This document shows positions 10,285 through 19,130 of a stretch of DNA of 64,000 nucleotides, piece after piece. Each line of letters begins with the position of its first letter. The first letter of the stretch is position 1. The stretch is from positions 53,434-117,433 of the forward strand of contig NZ_JAASRU010000009.1 of assembly GCF_011761495.1 (NCBI RefSeq), in the 5' to 3' direction. Both the position numbers and the translations under genes were made by a program. This DNA is from Alkalibacillus almallahensis. Lineage in GTDB: Bacteria > Bacillota > Bacilli > Bacillales > Alkalibacillaceae. A model generated the notes under the pieces. That model searched no databases and was not told where the DNA came from. It saw only the letters and a list, made by a program, of their open reading frames with translations.

Positions 10285-10313
10285 AAACAGCTGAGCGCGC
10301 TCAGCTGTTTTTT
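10285..10313 (+). terminator. Terminator after degV
   Basis: A perfect 26-base palindrome centred on CGCG, with arms AAACAGCTGAGCG and CGCTCAGCTGTTT, followed by TTT. Confidence 0.8.
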
Positions 10314-10325
10314 AATTGATTTAAG

Positions 10326-10401
10326 ATTGTGAGATCATCTCGATCAATTGTTAAACAATCACACGAGATTGTTTAACAATCTGGCTAGTTTGTAAAAAAT
10401 A
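10326..10401. repeat. 21-bp phased array A2
   Basis: Same word as array A1. Two clear copies (10347, 10368) and two degenerate ones (10326 and 10389) keep the exact 21-base step. It lies between the degV terminator and the NERD gene. Confidence 0.8.
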
Positions 10402-10557
10402 ATTTATTGAGAGAAAAAATCGATAACGTTTCTAATTTATTTAAATATGTCATTTAGGATGTGAAAAACCTATTATTCTTGTTACTTAGTGTTTTTTCGT
10501 AGGCTATGCAACCTCTTGCGGTCGCACTATAATAATAGTAAAAAAGGAGAGCATTTG

Positions 10558-11496
10558 ATGACGACCATTTTGCGAGAGAAATCACCAGATTTAGAATTGC
10601 TGGAGGAGATTATGCCACGACTTGATGCTTCTAGTCCTTATTTTAAAGAATTAAAAGAACGTTACCTGATTGAAAGTGCGGGTTATGAAGGGGAGCAATC
10701 CATCTATTATTATATTAACCAAATTCAATCAGATTTCTTTCATTTGCATGGTTTGTATTTCCAAGCCCATCGGTCAAAATGTCAAATTGACCATCTCTTA
10801 ATCTTTCCGCATTGTATCCTTATTTTAGAAACAAAGCACTATAAAGGTGAGCTTCGTTACCATTCCCAGACAGGCATTTTTGAACAAAAAGTTGGTAACC
10901 GCTCAGTACGACGGCGTGATCCTGTAGCACAAGTTGAAATGCAACGTCATAAATTAACCACATTGATTAAGAGTAGTCCTTATCCTCTTCCTCCGATTCA
11001 ACCACTAGTTGTCCTTACCCATGATGAAGCCATCCCTACCATTGAAGGAAATGAGCCCAACATGATTATTAGCCAAAGATTGCTTCAACGGATCGATGAA
11101 GTTGTAATGACTCATGCTGAAACATATAACCAGGAGGACTATCTCGAAAATCTAGCTCAATTTATCGTCAGTCATCATGAAAATAGGCAGTCCCAACTAT
11201 TAAACGATTATCCTGGTCTTTTAGCGCATATTAAGTCAGGTGTTCGATGTACAGGGTGTGGCGATGTATTTATGGAACGAACCTACAGTAATTGGGTTTG
11301 CCCAACTTGTCATCACCAAGATCGATCAGCTCATATCCCTGCTTTACGAGCGTGTCGACTAATTTTTGGAGATAATGTGACTTGCCAATTAGTCGCCAAG
11401 TTTTTAGCTATACCTCCACATACTGCTCGCAGATTACTCAAAAGAACAGCTAAACAGATTGGCGAAAAACGAGGGACTTCTTATATACTCGTGTGA
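10558..11496 (+). CDS. NERD domain protein with C-terminal zinc ribbon
   Basis: 312 residues. The nuclease-related (NERD) domain occupies roughly residues 45-170. The PD-(D/E)XK-like core is visible as QIDHLLIF, where Asp is preceded by Gln, and ILETKHYKGEL with the E-x-K pair. A Cys4 zinc ribbon (CTGCGDVF ... CPTCH) follows near residues 230-255, then a basic helical tail. NERD proteins are thought to be DNA-processing or nuclease-like; no activity is established here. ATG 10558 has AAAGGAGAG upstream; an in-frame ATG at 10489 lacks a site. TATAAT at 10528 is a possible -10. The gene is bracketed by arrays A2 and A3 and precedes comFA. Confidence 0.8.
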   Translation: MTTILREKSPDLELLEEIMPRLDASSPYFKELKERYLIESAGYEGEQSIYYYINQIQSDFFHLHGLYFQAHRSKCQIDHLLIFPHCILILETKHYKGELRYHSQTGIFEQKVGNRSVRRRDPVAQVEMQRHKLTTLIKSSPYPLPPIQPLVVLTHDEAIPTIEGNEPNMIISQRLLQRIDEVVMTHAETYNQEDYLENLAQFIVSHHENRQSQLLNDYPGLLAHIKSGVRCTGCGDVFMERTYSNWVCPTCHHQDRSAHIPALRACRLIFGDNVTCQLVAKFLAIPPHTARRLLKRTAKQIGEKRGTSYILV

Positions 11497-11509
11497 TCAG
11501 CATTTCATG

Positions 11510-11627
11510 ATTGTTAGACAATGTGATTACATTGTCTAACAATCTCCGGTAGTTATTTTACAAACTGAATAGAATGTTTAACATTCTCCATTAATTGTTT
11601 AACAAAGTCCTAAGATTATCTAACAAT
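11510..11627. repeat. 21-bp phased array A3
   Basis: Words related to ATTGTTTAACAAT start at 11510, 11531, 11552, 11573, 11594 and 11615, all 21 bases apart. Copies at 11552 and 11573 are degenerate. The array fills nearly the whole gap between the NERD gene and the comFA ribosome site, so any comFA promoter must overlap it or lie inside the NERD gene. Confidence 0.88.
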
Positions 11628-11654
11628 CAAACCAAAGGAGGTTTCAACTCTATC

Positions 11655-13010
11655 ATGCATGTACCCCCGTTAATCGAAGATATGGCACGAAAGTTTTCAG
11701 GAAAATTACTTCTCAAATCTGAATTAAACATCTCCGAACAGCGTCTGAACTACCTCATCAAAAATGGATACATCCTCGAAATCCCATCGATTCAGACAAA
11801 ATTCACTCTCCATAAATGCCTTAGGTGTTTTAACATGAAACCATCTTATTTCGGTAAAATCCCGCATCATCCGAAACCCATCATCTATTGTAAACAATGT
11901 ATTCAAATGGGGCGCACAAGTACACTCGAGCCTCTATACCAATGGACAGGTCCGAAGCCGACACGTCACTACCCGAAAAATCCGCTCAAATGGCGAGGCA
12001 ATCTCACCCATCTCCAACAACGAGCGTCCACCCAACTCGTCAAAACAATCCAACAAAACGACCGACTTTTAATCGACGCTGTCTGTGGTGCCGGTAAAAC
12101 AGAAATGCTTTATGAAGGTATTACACACGCTATTCAATACAACAAAAGAATCTGTCTTGCCACTCCGCGTTCAGATGTCGTCAAAGAACTGGCTCCAAGA
12201 CTAAGACGTGACTTCCCAACGATTCACTTAGCTGCCCTTTATGGTGGTAGCCCAGAACAGGACATCAATAGCCACCTCGTGATCGCCACCACGCATCAAT
12301 TATTACGGTACGAGCGTTCTTTCGATGTCATGATCGTTGATGAAGTCGATGCTTTCCCGTACCATCATGACAAAATGCTCCCGAAAGCCGTCCGGCGTGC
12401 GACCAAGCCCGATAGCGCGACGATTTACCTCACTGCCACTCCACGATTCAAACAAAAATGGTTGATCAACACGAATCAACTGCCGACCGTCTCGATTCCA
12501 GCGCGTTATCACGGCCACCCTTTACCAATCCCCTCCAAACAAATGCTTTTCCGTCTCACTAAACAACTCGAAGATGGACAACTTCCCGCAAAAATCACCC
12601 AATGGATCGATACAAAACAAGCCAATCGCCGTTTCCTCTTGTTCGTCCCAACCATTACCCTCGCCGAACAGCTCGCAACCAAACTCGATCTCCCATACGT
12701 TCATGCTGAAAGCCCAGAACGTCATCATCTCATTCAACAATTCCGCACCCAATCGATTTCAGCCCTAATCACCACAACCATTCTCGAACGGGGTGTGACA
12801 TTTCCTTCGATTGATGTGGCCGTTATTCAAGCCGACCATCACGTATTCGATGAAGCAGCGCTTATTCAAATTGCTGGCCGTGCAGGCAGGAGCGCTCAAG
12901 ACCCGACAGGTGACGTGACATTTTTCTATGAACAAACCACCGAGGCGGTAAATCGAGCAACCACTTACGCGATCCGCAAAAATCTTGAAGCGAAAGGCCG
13001 ATCGTCATGA
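11655..13010 (+). CDS. comFA: Late competence DNA helicase ComFA
   Basis: DEAD-box-like ATPase that drives uptake of single-stranded DNA through the competence channel at the membrane. 451 residues (B. subtilis 463). The N-terminal zinc finger has Cys55, Cys58, Cys79 and Cys82 (CLRC ... CKQC). Walker A GAGKT is at 145-149, the DEVD box is in MIVDEVDAFP, motif III is TATPR and motif VI is AGRAGRS. ATG 11655 follows AAAGGAGG at a slightly long spacing (13 bases). The apparent upstream extension to 11595 runs into array A3 and is rejected. Overlaps comFC by four bases. Confidence 0.93.
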   Translation: MHVPPLIEDMARKFSGKLLLKSELNISEQRLNYLIKNGYILEIPSIQTKFTLHKCLRCFNMKPSYFGKIPHHPKPIIYCKQCIQMGRTSTLEPLYQWTGPKPTRHYPKNPLKWRGNLTHLQQRASTQLVKTIQQNDRLLIDAVCGAGKTEMLYEGITHAIQYNKRICLATPRSDVVKELAPRLRRDFPTIHLAALYGGSPEQDINSHLVIATTHQLLRYERSFDVMIVDEVDAFPYHHDKMLPKAVRRATKPDSATIYLTATPRFKQKWLINTNQLPTVSIPARYHGHPLPIPSKQMLFRLTKQLEDGQLPAKITQWIDTKQANRRFLLFVPTITLAEQLATKLDLPYVHAESPERHHLIQQFRTQSISALITTTILERGVTFPSIDVAVIQADHHVFDEAALIQIAGRAGRSAQDPTGDVTFFYEQTTEAVNRATTYAIRKNLEAKGRSS

Positions 13011-13681
13011 ACTGCTATATTTGCCAAAACTCAACCGAACCCGACACAACGTGGGCAACTTTCCTTGTCACAAAATCTCGCTTGATTTGCGATGACTGTG
13101 AGCAATTACTTCCAACTATATCAGGCCCGACCTGTCCCATTTGCATGAAACCGACCCACGACGCAAAAAAATGCCCTGACTGTCACAAATGGTCAGAGCA
13201 TTTCACAAAAGATCCCTTAAAACGAAACATCTCGTTATATCGTTATACGCCAGAAATGAAAAGCATCATGAGTCGTTTTAAATACCGTGGCGATTACGAA
13301 ATCATTCATGCGTTCGAATCCGCAATCCAATCCACTTACAAAACCCATTTCAGTGACCATCAAACCATCATCCCCATTCCTCTTCATCCCTCGCGCCAAC
13401 AACAACGCCTCTTCAACCAAGCCGAAGCGATCGTACAAAAATTATATCAACCTTATCACACGAATATTCTGGCTCGCCAAGACAACGCCAAACAGTCGAA
13501 AAAGTCACGCTACGAGCGCATCACTTCACTTAACCCGTTTACCATCACTGAAAATCCACCAGATAAAATCCTCCTGATCGACGATATTTATACAACCGGC
13601 ACAACCCTACGTCAAGCCGCCGATCTCCTCACCAATTATGGCGCAAAATCTGTCGAATCATTCACATTAATTCGCAGTTAA
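13007..13681 (+). CDS. comFC: Competence protein ComFC, phosphoribosyltransferase-like
   Basis: 224 residues. An N-terminal double zinc ribbon (CYIC ... CDDC, CPIC ... CPDC, residues 3-60) is followed by a PRTase fold with the PRPP-binding loop LLIDDIYTTGTTL near 185-197. ComFC is required for natural transformation in Bacillus and related bacteria; a link to ComFA and single-stranded DNA processing is likely. ATGA overlap with comFA. comFB, which lies between the two in B. subtilis, is absent. Confidence 0.92.
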   Translation: MNCYICQNSTEPDTTWATFLVTKSRLICDDCEQLLPTISGPTCPICMKPTHDAKKCPDCHKWSEHFTKDPLKRNISLYRYTPEMKSIMSRFKYRGDYEIIHAFESAIQSTYKTHFSDHQTIIPIPLHPSRQQQRLFNQAEAIVQKLYQPYHTNILARQDNAKQSKKSRYERITSLNPFTITENPPDKILLIDDIYTTGTTLRQAADLLTNYGAKSVESFTLIRS

Positions 13682-13685
13682 GTCT

Positions 13686-13713
13686 TTGTTTTCGAAACCT
13701 AAACCATTATAAT
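13686..13713 (+). promoter_or_regulatory. Possible sigma-A promoter of yvyF
   Basis: TTGTTT (13686-13691), 16 bases, then TATAAT (13708-13713), about 35 bases before yvyF. The -10 is perfect and the -35 weak. Confidence 0.45.
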
Positions 13714-13747
13714 AGTAAATAATACATAATCGAGGGGGAGAAACATC

Positions 13748-14176
13748 ATGGCAGATTTAGCCAATTGCCCACGCTGTGGAAATTTATTCGTCAAACAAAA
13801 TCAGGATGTTTGCGCAGATTGTTTTAAACAAGAAGAAGAGGATTTCCAAAAAGTTTATGAATTTATGCGCAAAAAGAAGAATCGCATGTCGACGATGAAT
13901 GAAGTGGCAGAGGCAACCGGGGTTGATAAACACCTTATTCAAAAATGGCTAGTCCAACGCCGCATTCATCCAGGGGAATTTCCGAACTTAACTTATGATT
14001 GCGAGCGTTGTGGCACGCAAATTTATGAAGGGCGTTTATGCCTAGACTGTGCTGGCGATTTACAGAATGACCTTAAAGAAGAAGCGGGCGCGAAAACAAT
14101 CGCTGAACAAGAACAAGAGAAACGTGATGCGAAAGTTTATTATAATGTCCAACAAGAAAATAAATGGCGAGACTAA
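13748..14176 (+). CDS. yvyF: Flagellar operon protein YvyF
   Basis: 142 residues with two Cys4 zinc knuckles, CPRC ... CADC near 8-27 and CERCG ... CLDC near 86-106, flanking a helical segment with a helix-turn-helix look (MNEVAEATGVDKHLIQKWL). This is the conserved protein found before flgM in Bacilli. Its role is unclear; a regulatory or nucleic-acid-binding function is plausible. RBS GAGGGGGAG. The terminator and the sigma-D promoter of flgM begin at its stop codon. Confidence 0.88.
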   Translation: MADLANCPRCGNLFVKQNQDVCADCFKQEEEDFQKVYEFMRKKKNRMSTMNEVAEATGVDKHLIQKWLVQRRIHPGEFPNLTYDCERCGTQIYEGRLCLDCAGDLQNDLKEEAGAKTIAEQEQEKRDAKVYYNVQQENKWRD

Positions 14177-14200
14177 ACATCCCTGTGAACCTTCCGATAT
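14174..14200 (+). promoter_or_regulatory. Sigma-D promoter of flgM-flgN-flgK-flgL
   Basis: TAAA (14174-14177), 15 bases, then TCCGATAT (14193-14200). This matches the sigma-D (FliA) consensus TAAA-N15-GCCGATAT with one mismatch. The -35 overlaps the yvyF stop codon, and the -10 lies in the upstream arm and loop of the terminator hairpin. Confidence 0.85.
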
Positions 14201-14226
14201 AATAACTAGACGGAAGGTTCGTTTTT
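14187..14226 (+). terminator. Terminator after yvyF
   Basis: GAACCTTCCG and CGGAAGGTTC form a ten-base-pair stem followed by GTTTTT. The flgM promoter is embedded in it. Confidence 0.85.
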
Positions 14227-14285
14227 AACTACAAACTGAGCTGCACGCAATCATAGCCAGTTTCGTTTAGAAAGGGTGAAAAAGG

Positions 14286-14540
14286 ATGAAAGTCAATCCA
14301 ACGAATCAAACGCATTTAAATCCCTATCAAAAACAAATCCAACAACAGCCGGCGAAACAGCCGAACGCACAGTCAGATAAAGCGGAAATTTCCAATCGCG
14401 CTAAAGCAATGCAAGATAATCATATTCAAAAGGCACGCGATGAACATGTTCAAAACGTGAAGCAACAAGTCCAAGACGGAAACTATGACGTCGACTTAAA
14501 CAAGACCGCTGAAAAACTGGCCTCATTCTTCCGGCCTTAA
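14286..14540 (+). CDS. flgM: Anti-sigma-D factor FlgM
   Basis: 84-residue FlgM, which binds and inhibits sigma-D (SigD) until the hook is built. The N-terminal half is Gln/Asn-rich and probably disordered (TNQTHLNPYQKQIQQQPAKQ). The C-terminal half holds the sigma-binding helices ending in ...VDLNKTAEKLASFFRP, as in B. subtilis FlgM. Preceded by its own sigma-D promoter, so it forms a feedback loop with the flagellin and cap genes below. flgN follows after 12 bases. Confidence 0.92.
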   Translation: MKVNPTNQTHLNPYQKQIQQQPAKQPNAQSDKAEISNRAKAMQDNHIQKARDEHVQNVKQQVQDGNYDVDLNKTAEKLASFFRP

Positions 14541-14552
14541 AGGAGGCAACAC

Positions 14553-15044
14553 ATGTCAATTGATGCGATAATCGAAAAGCTTGAAAAAATTCAACAACTT
14601 AACGAAAGCTTACTTCAGCTGTCCAAAGATAAAACAGAACAGTTAAAACAGAACAATCTCGAAACGTTTAACCAAATGTTAATCAAAGAACGAAAGCATG
14701 CTCAAGCGCTCGACCAGATTGAAACGAAACGAGTGGAAGAAACTGAAGCATGGTTTCAAGAAAAAGGAATCAGCGACGAACGCACGATTTCAAACCTTAT
14801 TCAAACGGTAGACGATCCGGAGAAAAAGGCATATCTTGAAGCACTTTACGAAAAGCTCGTCTACACACTAGCTGATTTAAAGCAACAAGAACAGCTGAAT
14901 CGTGATTTAACGGAGCAATCGTTACAGTATGTTGAATTAACATTAGACATGTTACAGCCCAAGCATCAAAAGGACTTGAACTACCATAAACAGCAGCAAT
15001 CGAATCAGTCCACTGACCACTCGATTTTTGATTCGAAGGCTTAG
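14553..15044 (+). CDS. flgN: Flagellar chaperone FlgN (YvyG)
   Basis: 163 residues, almost entirely helical and charged. It is the cytoplasmic export chaperone for the hook-filament junction proteins FlgK and FlgL, which follow it. The FlgN-like core covers about residues 5-130 and the tail is Gln/Ser-rich. RBS AAAGGAGG. It is in the normal place between flgM and flgK. Confidence 0.85.
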   Translation: MSIDAIIEKLEKIQQLNESLLQLSKDKTEQLKQNNLETFNQMLIKERKHAQALDQIETKRVEETEAWFQEKGISDERTISNLIQTVDDPEKKAYLEALYEKLVYTLADLKQQEQLNRDLTEQSLQYVELTLDMLQPKHQKDLNYHKQQQSNQSTDHSIFDSKA

Positions 15045-15063
15045 TTTGAGAGGAGCATAAACG

Positions 15064-16662
15064 ATGGGAGCAACATCGACATTTCATGGGCTTGAAGTTG
15101 CCCAGCGCGCATTAGCTACCCAGCAATCCGCGTTACATACGACTAGCCATAATATATCGAATGCCAATACAGAAGGTTATTCACGCCAGCGTGTTAATTT
15201 TGAACAATCTAGCGCATTTCCAGCACCCGGAAGAAATCGTCCGGAAATTGCGGGTCAACTCGGAACAGGTGTTGAACCGGGACAAATCCAGCGTATTCGT
15301 GATCAATTTCTTGATTTCCAATACCGTGCTGAAAATAATCAAGCCGGTCAATACGAGGCTAAAGCTGATGCACTAGGGCGAATGGAAGAAATCATGAACG
15401 AGCCAAGTGATTCAGGTCTGGCCAAGACAATGGACCAATTCTGGGAATCAATTCAAGACGTAGCGACAAACCCACAAGACGGTGGTGCACGTCGTGTCAT
15501 GGTACAACGTGGTGAAGCGATGGCTGAAACATTTCAATATATAGATGGCAAATTAAAAGACGTTCAAGGCGAATTACAAAACCAAATGAACACGAGTGCT
15601 GATCAGGTTAATAATCTATTAACGCAAATCCAAGACTTAAATAGTCAAATCGAACGTGTAGAACCGAACGGTGATTTGCCTAATGATTTATACGACAAAC
15701 GTGACTTAGCCGTTGATCAGTTATCAGAATATGTCAACGTTGAAGTAAACTATGAAGATACAGGTGGGAATTCACAGGCAAATGCCCAAGGAACGGCTTC
15801 CATTACATTGCTTAATTCAGACGGTAATCAAGTGACAGATAGTAATGGTGATCCTGTAGAACTGTTGACTTCTCAAGAACATAACGGGGAAGACGGACAA
15901 AATGAGATTAACGAATTAAGTTTTACGTTTGGCGGAACAGATCCGAATGACAACTCGGTTGCGATTGATGATGCGATTGTGAGTCAAGTATCTGTAGGTG
16001 ATACGGATATTGAATCACAAAATTTCGAATCATCAGGTTCATTAAAAGGTCTAATGGAATCAAACGGCTATTATACAGGTAACACAGATGATGGTGAGCC
16101 CGTTTACTCAGGTGATTATGTCGACATGATCGATAGCATGGATCAGCTAGCTTATTCTTTCACTAATGAATTTAATGCACAACACCGAGAAGGTTATGGA
16201 CTTAATCAAAACGATAATGGTCAAAACTTTTTCACAGAACTCGATGATGTCGAAGGAGCAGCGGCGGAAATTGGCGTAGCTGGTGCGATTCAGAACAATG
16301 AAGACTTAATCGCAGCCTCTAGTGCACCAAATGAAGCTGGGAATGGCGATAATGCACTGGCTTTATCCGATGTTCGTAATGAAGCAATTGGTGATGACCA
16401 AACGCTCCAATCATTTTATGAAGCACAAATTGGTGACTTAGGTGTTAAAGCACAAGAAGCAAATCGTATGGCTGAAAATACTGGAAGTTTACGCGAGTCA
16501 GTAGACCAAAATCGTGAATCAGTAAGCGGGGTTTCATTGGATGAAGAAATGTCGAACATGATTCAATTCCAACACGCTTATAACGCGGCAGCACGAAGTA
16601 TGACGGTCGTGGACGAAACGCTCGATCGTATCATTAACCAAATGGGAATCGTCGGAAGGTAG
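15064..16662 (+). CDS. flgK: Flagellar hook-filament junction protein FlgK
   Basis: 532 residues. The N-terminal flagellar rod motif is TFHGLEVAQRALATQQSALH with SHNISNANTEGYSRQR, and the C-terminal D0 region reads FQHAYNAAARSMTVVDETLD. FlgK forms the first ring between hook and filament. The middle (about 220-400) is unusually rich in Asp, Asn and Glu with few Lys, and bears an acidic signature suited to a salty exterior. GAGAGGAG ribosome site. flgL starts 10 bases later. Confidence 0.94.
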   Translation: MGATSTFHGLEVAQRALATQQSALHTTSHNISNANTEGYSRQRVNFEQSSAFPAPGRNRPEIAGQLGTGVEPGQIQRIRDQFLDFQYRAENNQAGQYEAKADALGRMEEIMNEPSDSGLAKTMDQFWESIQDVATNPQDGGARRVMVQRGEAMAETFQYIDGKLKDVQGELQNQMNTSADQVNNLLTQIQDLNSQIERVEPNGDLPNDLYDKRDLAVDQLSEYVNVEVNYEDTGGNSQANAQGTASITLLNSDGNQVTDSNGDPVELLTSQEHNGEDGQNEINELSFTFGGTDPNDNSVAIDDAIVSQVSVGDTDIESQNFESSGSLKGLMESNGYYTGNTDDGEPVYSGDYVDMIDSMDQLAYSFTNEFNAQHREGYGLNQNDNGQNFFTELDDVEGAAAEIGVAGAIQNNEDLIAASSAPNEAGNGDNALALSDVRNEAIGDDQTLQSFYEAQIGDLGVKAQEANRMAENTGSLRESVDQNRESVSGVSLDEEMSNMIQFQHAYNAAARSMTVVDETLDRIINQMGIVGR

Positions 16663-16672
16663 GTGAATCGTA

Positions 16673-17764
16673 ATGCGCGTGACACAAAGTATGCTTAGTC
16701 AAAATATGATGAATAACATCCAGAAAAATAACTCCGAAATGCAAAAGTATATGGAACAACTGTCGACCGGCAAGAAGATTAACCGCCCATCTGATGACCC
16801 TGTCGTTGCGATGAAAGGCGTTGATTATCGTTCGGAGTTGTCGAAAGTCGAACAGTTTGAACGGAATATGTCTGAAGTAAACACGTGGATGGATTCTTCG
16901 GACGAAGCGATGAATGAAGCGGGACAAGCTTTAACCCGCGTTCGTGAACTCGTGATTCAGGCAAGTAACGATACGTACGAAGAAAACCAACGCGGTAATA
17001 TGGCGAGTGAAGTTGAAGAGATTAAAAATCACCTGCGTGATATTGCGAACACTCAAGTGAATAATAAATATATTTTTAACGGTACGAATACCGATAATGC
17101 ACGCTTTAACGAAGATGGTTTCGTCGAGGCACACAACGATAATGGTGAACTCGTCCCTGTGATTAACAACTCGGATGATGTGTTAAATGAGATCGATGGT
17201 CAAAATGGCGATTTAGCCGATTTAAATATTGATGATCCTAATATAGAGCGCAGTGTCAATCAAATGATGAATCATGATAATCTTGATATCACGACGGTCG
17301 CTGAGGCAGAAGATTACATGAATAATAATATGCCTGCGCCTAATAACAATGCTGTGAACATCGAAGTATCAGACGGCGTTGATCTTAAAGCGAATACGAA
17401 TCCATCCAATGCGTTTTCAGCCGACATGTTCGATGAGTTAAATAATATCGTTAACAAATTAACTCAAGACGATCCACCGCTAAATGGTGACGACTTCGAT
17501 GAACACTTATCAACATTAGATCAGTTCTCACAAGATCTTGTGAACGAACGGGCAGACTTAGGTGCTCGTATGAACCGAGCAGAATTAATCGAAACACGAT
17601 TATCTCAGCAAGAGGTGACGACAACAGATTTAATGACGCAAAATGAAGACGCAGATTTAACGGAAGTTATTACAAACTTGCGCATGCAGGAAAATGTGCA
17701 TCGAGCTTCATTAAGCGCAGGTTCACGCATTATCCAACCGACGTTAATGGACTTTTTACGATAA
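16673..17764 (+). CDS. flgL: Flagellar hook-filament junction protein FlgL
   Basis: 363 residues, flagellin-like. The N-terminus is VTQSMLSQNMMNNIQKNN with LSTGKKINRPSDDP, and the C-terminus has LRMQENVHRASLSAGSRII. It forms the second junction ring onto which the filament is built. The central insertion is Asp/Asn-rich as in FlgK. Translation start ATG 16673 behind GGTAGGTG, ten bases after flgK. A terminator follows at 17772. Confidence 0.93.
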   Translation: MRVTQSMLSQNMMNNIQKNNSEMQKYMEQLSTGKKINRPSDDPVVAMKGVDYRSELSKVEQFERNMSEVNTWMDSSDEAMNEAGQALTRVRELVIQASNDTYEENQRGNMASEVEEIKNHLRDIANTQVNNKYIFNGTNTDNARFNEDGFVEAHNDNGELVPVINNSDDVLNEIDGQNGDLADLNIDDPNIERSVNQMMNHDNLDITTVAEAEDYMNNNMPAPNNNAVNIEVSDGVDLKANTNPSNAFSADMFDELNNIVNKLTQDDPPLNGDDFDEHLSTLDQFSQDLVNERADLGARMNRAELIETRLSQQEVTTTDLMTQNEDADLTEVITNLRMQENVHRASLSAGSRIIQPTLMDFLR

Positions 17765-17771
17765 TCACAGT

Positions 17772-17801
17772 AGCTATCTGTTCCCGGCAGATAGCTTTTT
17801 C
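17772..17801 (+). terminator. Terminator after flgL
   Basis: AGCTATCTG and CAGATAGCT form a nine-base-pair stem with loop TTCCCGG, then TTTTT. It would separate flgM-flgL from yviE-fliW-csrA unless read through. Confidence 0.8.
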
Positions 17802-17824
17802 TACATAGAAACGAGGTGTTAACG

Positions 17825-18418
17825 ATGCAATTACCTCCAATATCTTATACCATTCAGCGCGGACAAATCGGAATCGACACGCAAGATGCACAACTTGATA
17901 TCACACAACAAGATGCCGATCTCCAAATTTCACAACCTAAGGCAGATCTCAATATCGAAACGACGCCATCAAAACTCACAATCGATCAAACGGAAGCATG
18001 GCGAGATATGGGCATTATTAGTGTTGGAGAAGCGGTACGCCAGAATGCTCAAGAAGGCCAGCGAACAGCCCAAGAAGGGATTGCTCGCCGTGCCCGTGAA
18101 GGCGACGAGATGATGAATATTGAAAATGGAACGGACGCGATCCAAAATATTGCTGAACGAAACATTCCGAATCCACGTCAAGACTTTAATATCGGTTGGA
18201 TTCCGTCATCGCAGTTTGTGGTAGATATTAATTATCAACCCGCTGAAGTCAATATCGAAGCGAGACCAAATGAACCGGTAATTAACGCGACACCAAATAA
18301 GCCCCAATTTAATTATCAACGTGGTGACGTAAACACAAGTCTAGCTCAAGAACCGCACTTTGACATTAACGTGGACATGGAAAGTTGGCGGCAGAACCAA
18401 TACGATTTTAAAATCTAG
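17825..18418 (+). CDS. yviE: YviE-like protein (DUF6470)
   Basis: 197 residues from ATG 17825, six bases after GAGGTG; a GTG at 17816 overlaps the ribosome site. It contains repeated short beta motifs with alternating hydrophobic residues (for example DAQLDITQQDADLQI and EVNIEARPNEPVI), which suggest a beta-rich fold. The family is found only beside fliW and csrA in flagellar clusters of Bacilli and its role is unknown. fliW starts 21 bases downstream. Confidence 0.8.
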   Translation: MQLPPISYTIQRGQIGIDTQDAQLDITQQDADLQISQPKADLNIETTPSKLTIDQTEAWRDMGIISVGEAVRQNAQEGQRTAQEGIARRAREGDEMMNIENGTDAIQNIAERNIPNPRQDFNIGWIPSSQFVVDINYQPAEVNIEARPNEPVINATPNKPQFNYQRGDVNTSLAQEPHFDINVDMESWRQNQYDFKI

Positions 18419-18439
18419 AGAACCAAAGGAGAATCACGC

Positions 18440-18889
18440 ATGAACATTGAATCCGTTTATTTTGGCGAAATAGACGTCAAAGATGAACAATTGATCACAT
18501 TTGAAAACGGCATACCAGGCTTTCAAACAGAAACTGAGTTTGCCTTACTCGATTTAGAAGGCAATCCAGCTTTTAAAATTATGCAATCGACGAAAACGAC
18601 CGAGTTGGCTTTTGTTTTAACGAATCCATTCTTAATCAATCCGAATTACGAATTCAAACTGGATGACACAACGGTTGAACAATTAGCTATTGAAAAAGGT
18701 GAAGACGTCGTTGTTTGGAGTATTGTCACGGTTAAAGACCCATTCGATCAATCAACCATGAATTTAAAAGCACCAGTCGTCATCAATCAAGCCAACAAAC
18801 AAGCCAAACAAATTTCACTCGTTGGAACTGACTATCACACCAAACATCCCATCAAAGGAGGAGAGCATCATGCTCGTGCTAACACGTAA
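18440..18889 (+). CDS. fliW: Flagellar assembly factor FliW
   Basis: 149 residues. FliW binds either flagellin or CsrA; when flagellin is exported FliW frees itself and inhibits CsrA, relieving repression of hag translation. Recognisable blocks are [20 protein letters not shown] (about 21-40) and the C-terminal [27 protein letters not shown]. The last 20 bases overlap the start of csrA, so the antagonist pair is translationally coupled. Confidence 0.94.
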   Translation: MNIESVYFGEIDVKDEQLITFENGIPGFQTETEFALLDLEGNPAFKIMQSTKTTELAFVLTNPFLINPNYEFKLDDTTVEQLAIEKGEDVVVWSIVTVKDPFDQSTMNLKAPVVINQANKQAKQISLVGTDYHTKHPIKGGEHHARANT

Positions 18890-19097
18890 AGAAGGCGAAG
18901 CGATTCAAATCAATGACGACATTTCGATTAAGGTCGTCAGCGTAGAAGGCGACCAAATCAAACTCGGCATCGATGCTCCCAAACACGTCGACATCCATCG
19001 CCAAGAAATCTACCAGCAAATCTTACAAGAAAACCAACTTGCAAGTGAACTTACACCTGATTCGATAAATTTAATAAAAAATCAACAAAAAGACTAA
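18870..19097 (+). CDS. csrA: Carbon storage regulator CsrA
   Basis: 75 residues, the standard size. RNA-binding translational repressor; [14 protein letters not shown] begins the beta-1 strand and [12 protein letters not shown] precedes the terminal helix. In Bacillus it represses hag by binding GGA motifs in the hag leader, and that leader begins immediately downstream here. ATG 18870 follows AAAGGAGGAG; a longer in-frame extension inside fliW is rejected. The stop codon overlaps the -35 of the hag sigma-D promoter. Confidence 0.95.
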   Translation: MLVLTRKEGEAIQINDDISIKVVSVEGDQIKLGIDAPKHVDIHRQEIYQQILQENQLASELTPDSINLIKNQQKD

Positions 19098-19121
19098 AGA
19101 ACCCGTTAAGCTTGTCGATAT
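19095..19121 (+). promoter_or_regulatory. Sigma-D promoter of hag
   Basis: TAAA (19095-19098), 15 bases, GTCGATAT (19114-19121): consensus for sigma-D with one mismatch. The -35 overlaps the csrA stop codon. Confidence 0.88.
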
Positions 19122-19130
19122 TATAGACAT

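Noticed and set aside
11595..11654. N-terminal extension of comFA
   Set aside because: It lies in array A3 and the AAAGGAGG ribosome site; homologues start at the later ATG.
18822..18869. N-terminal extension of csrA
   Set aside because: CsrA proteins begin MLVLTRK; the extension is inside fliW and the later ATG has the ribosome site.
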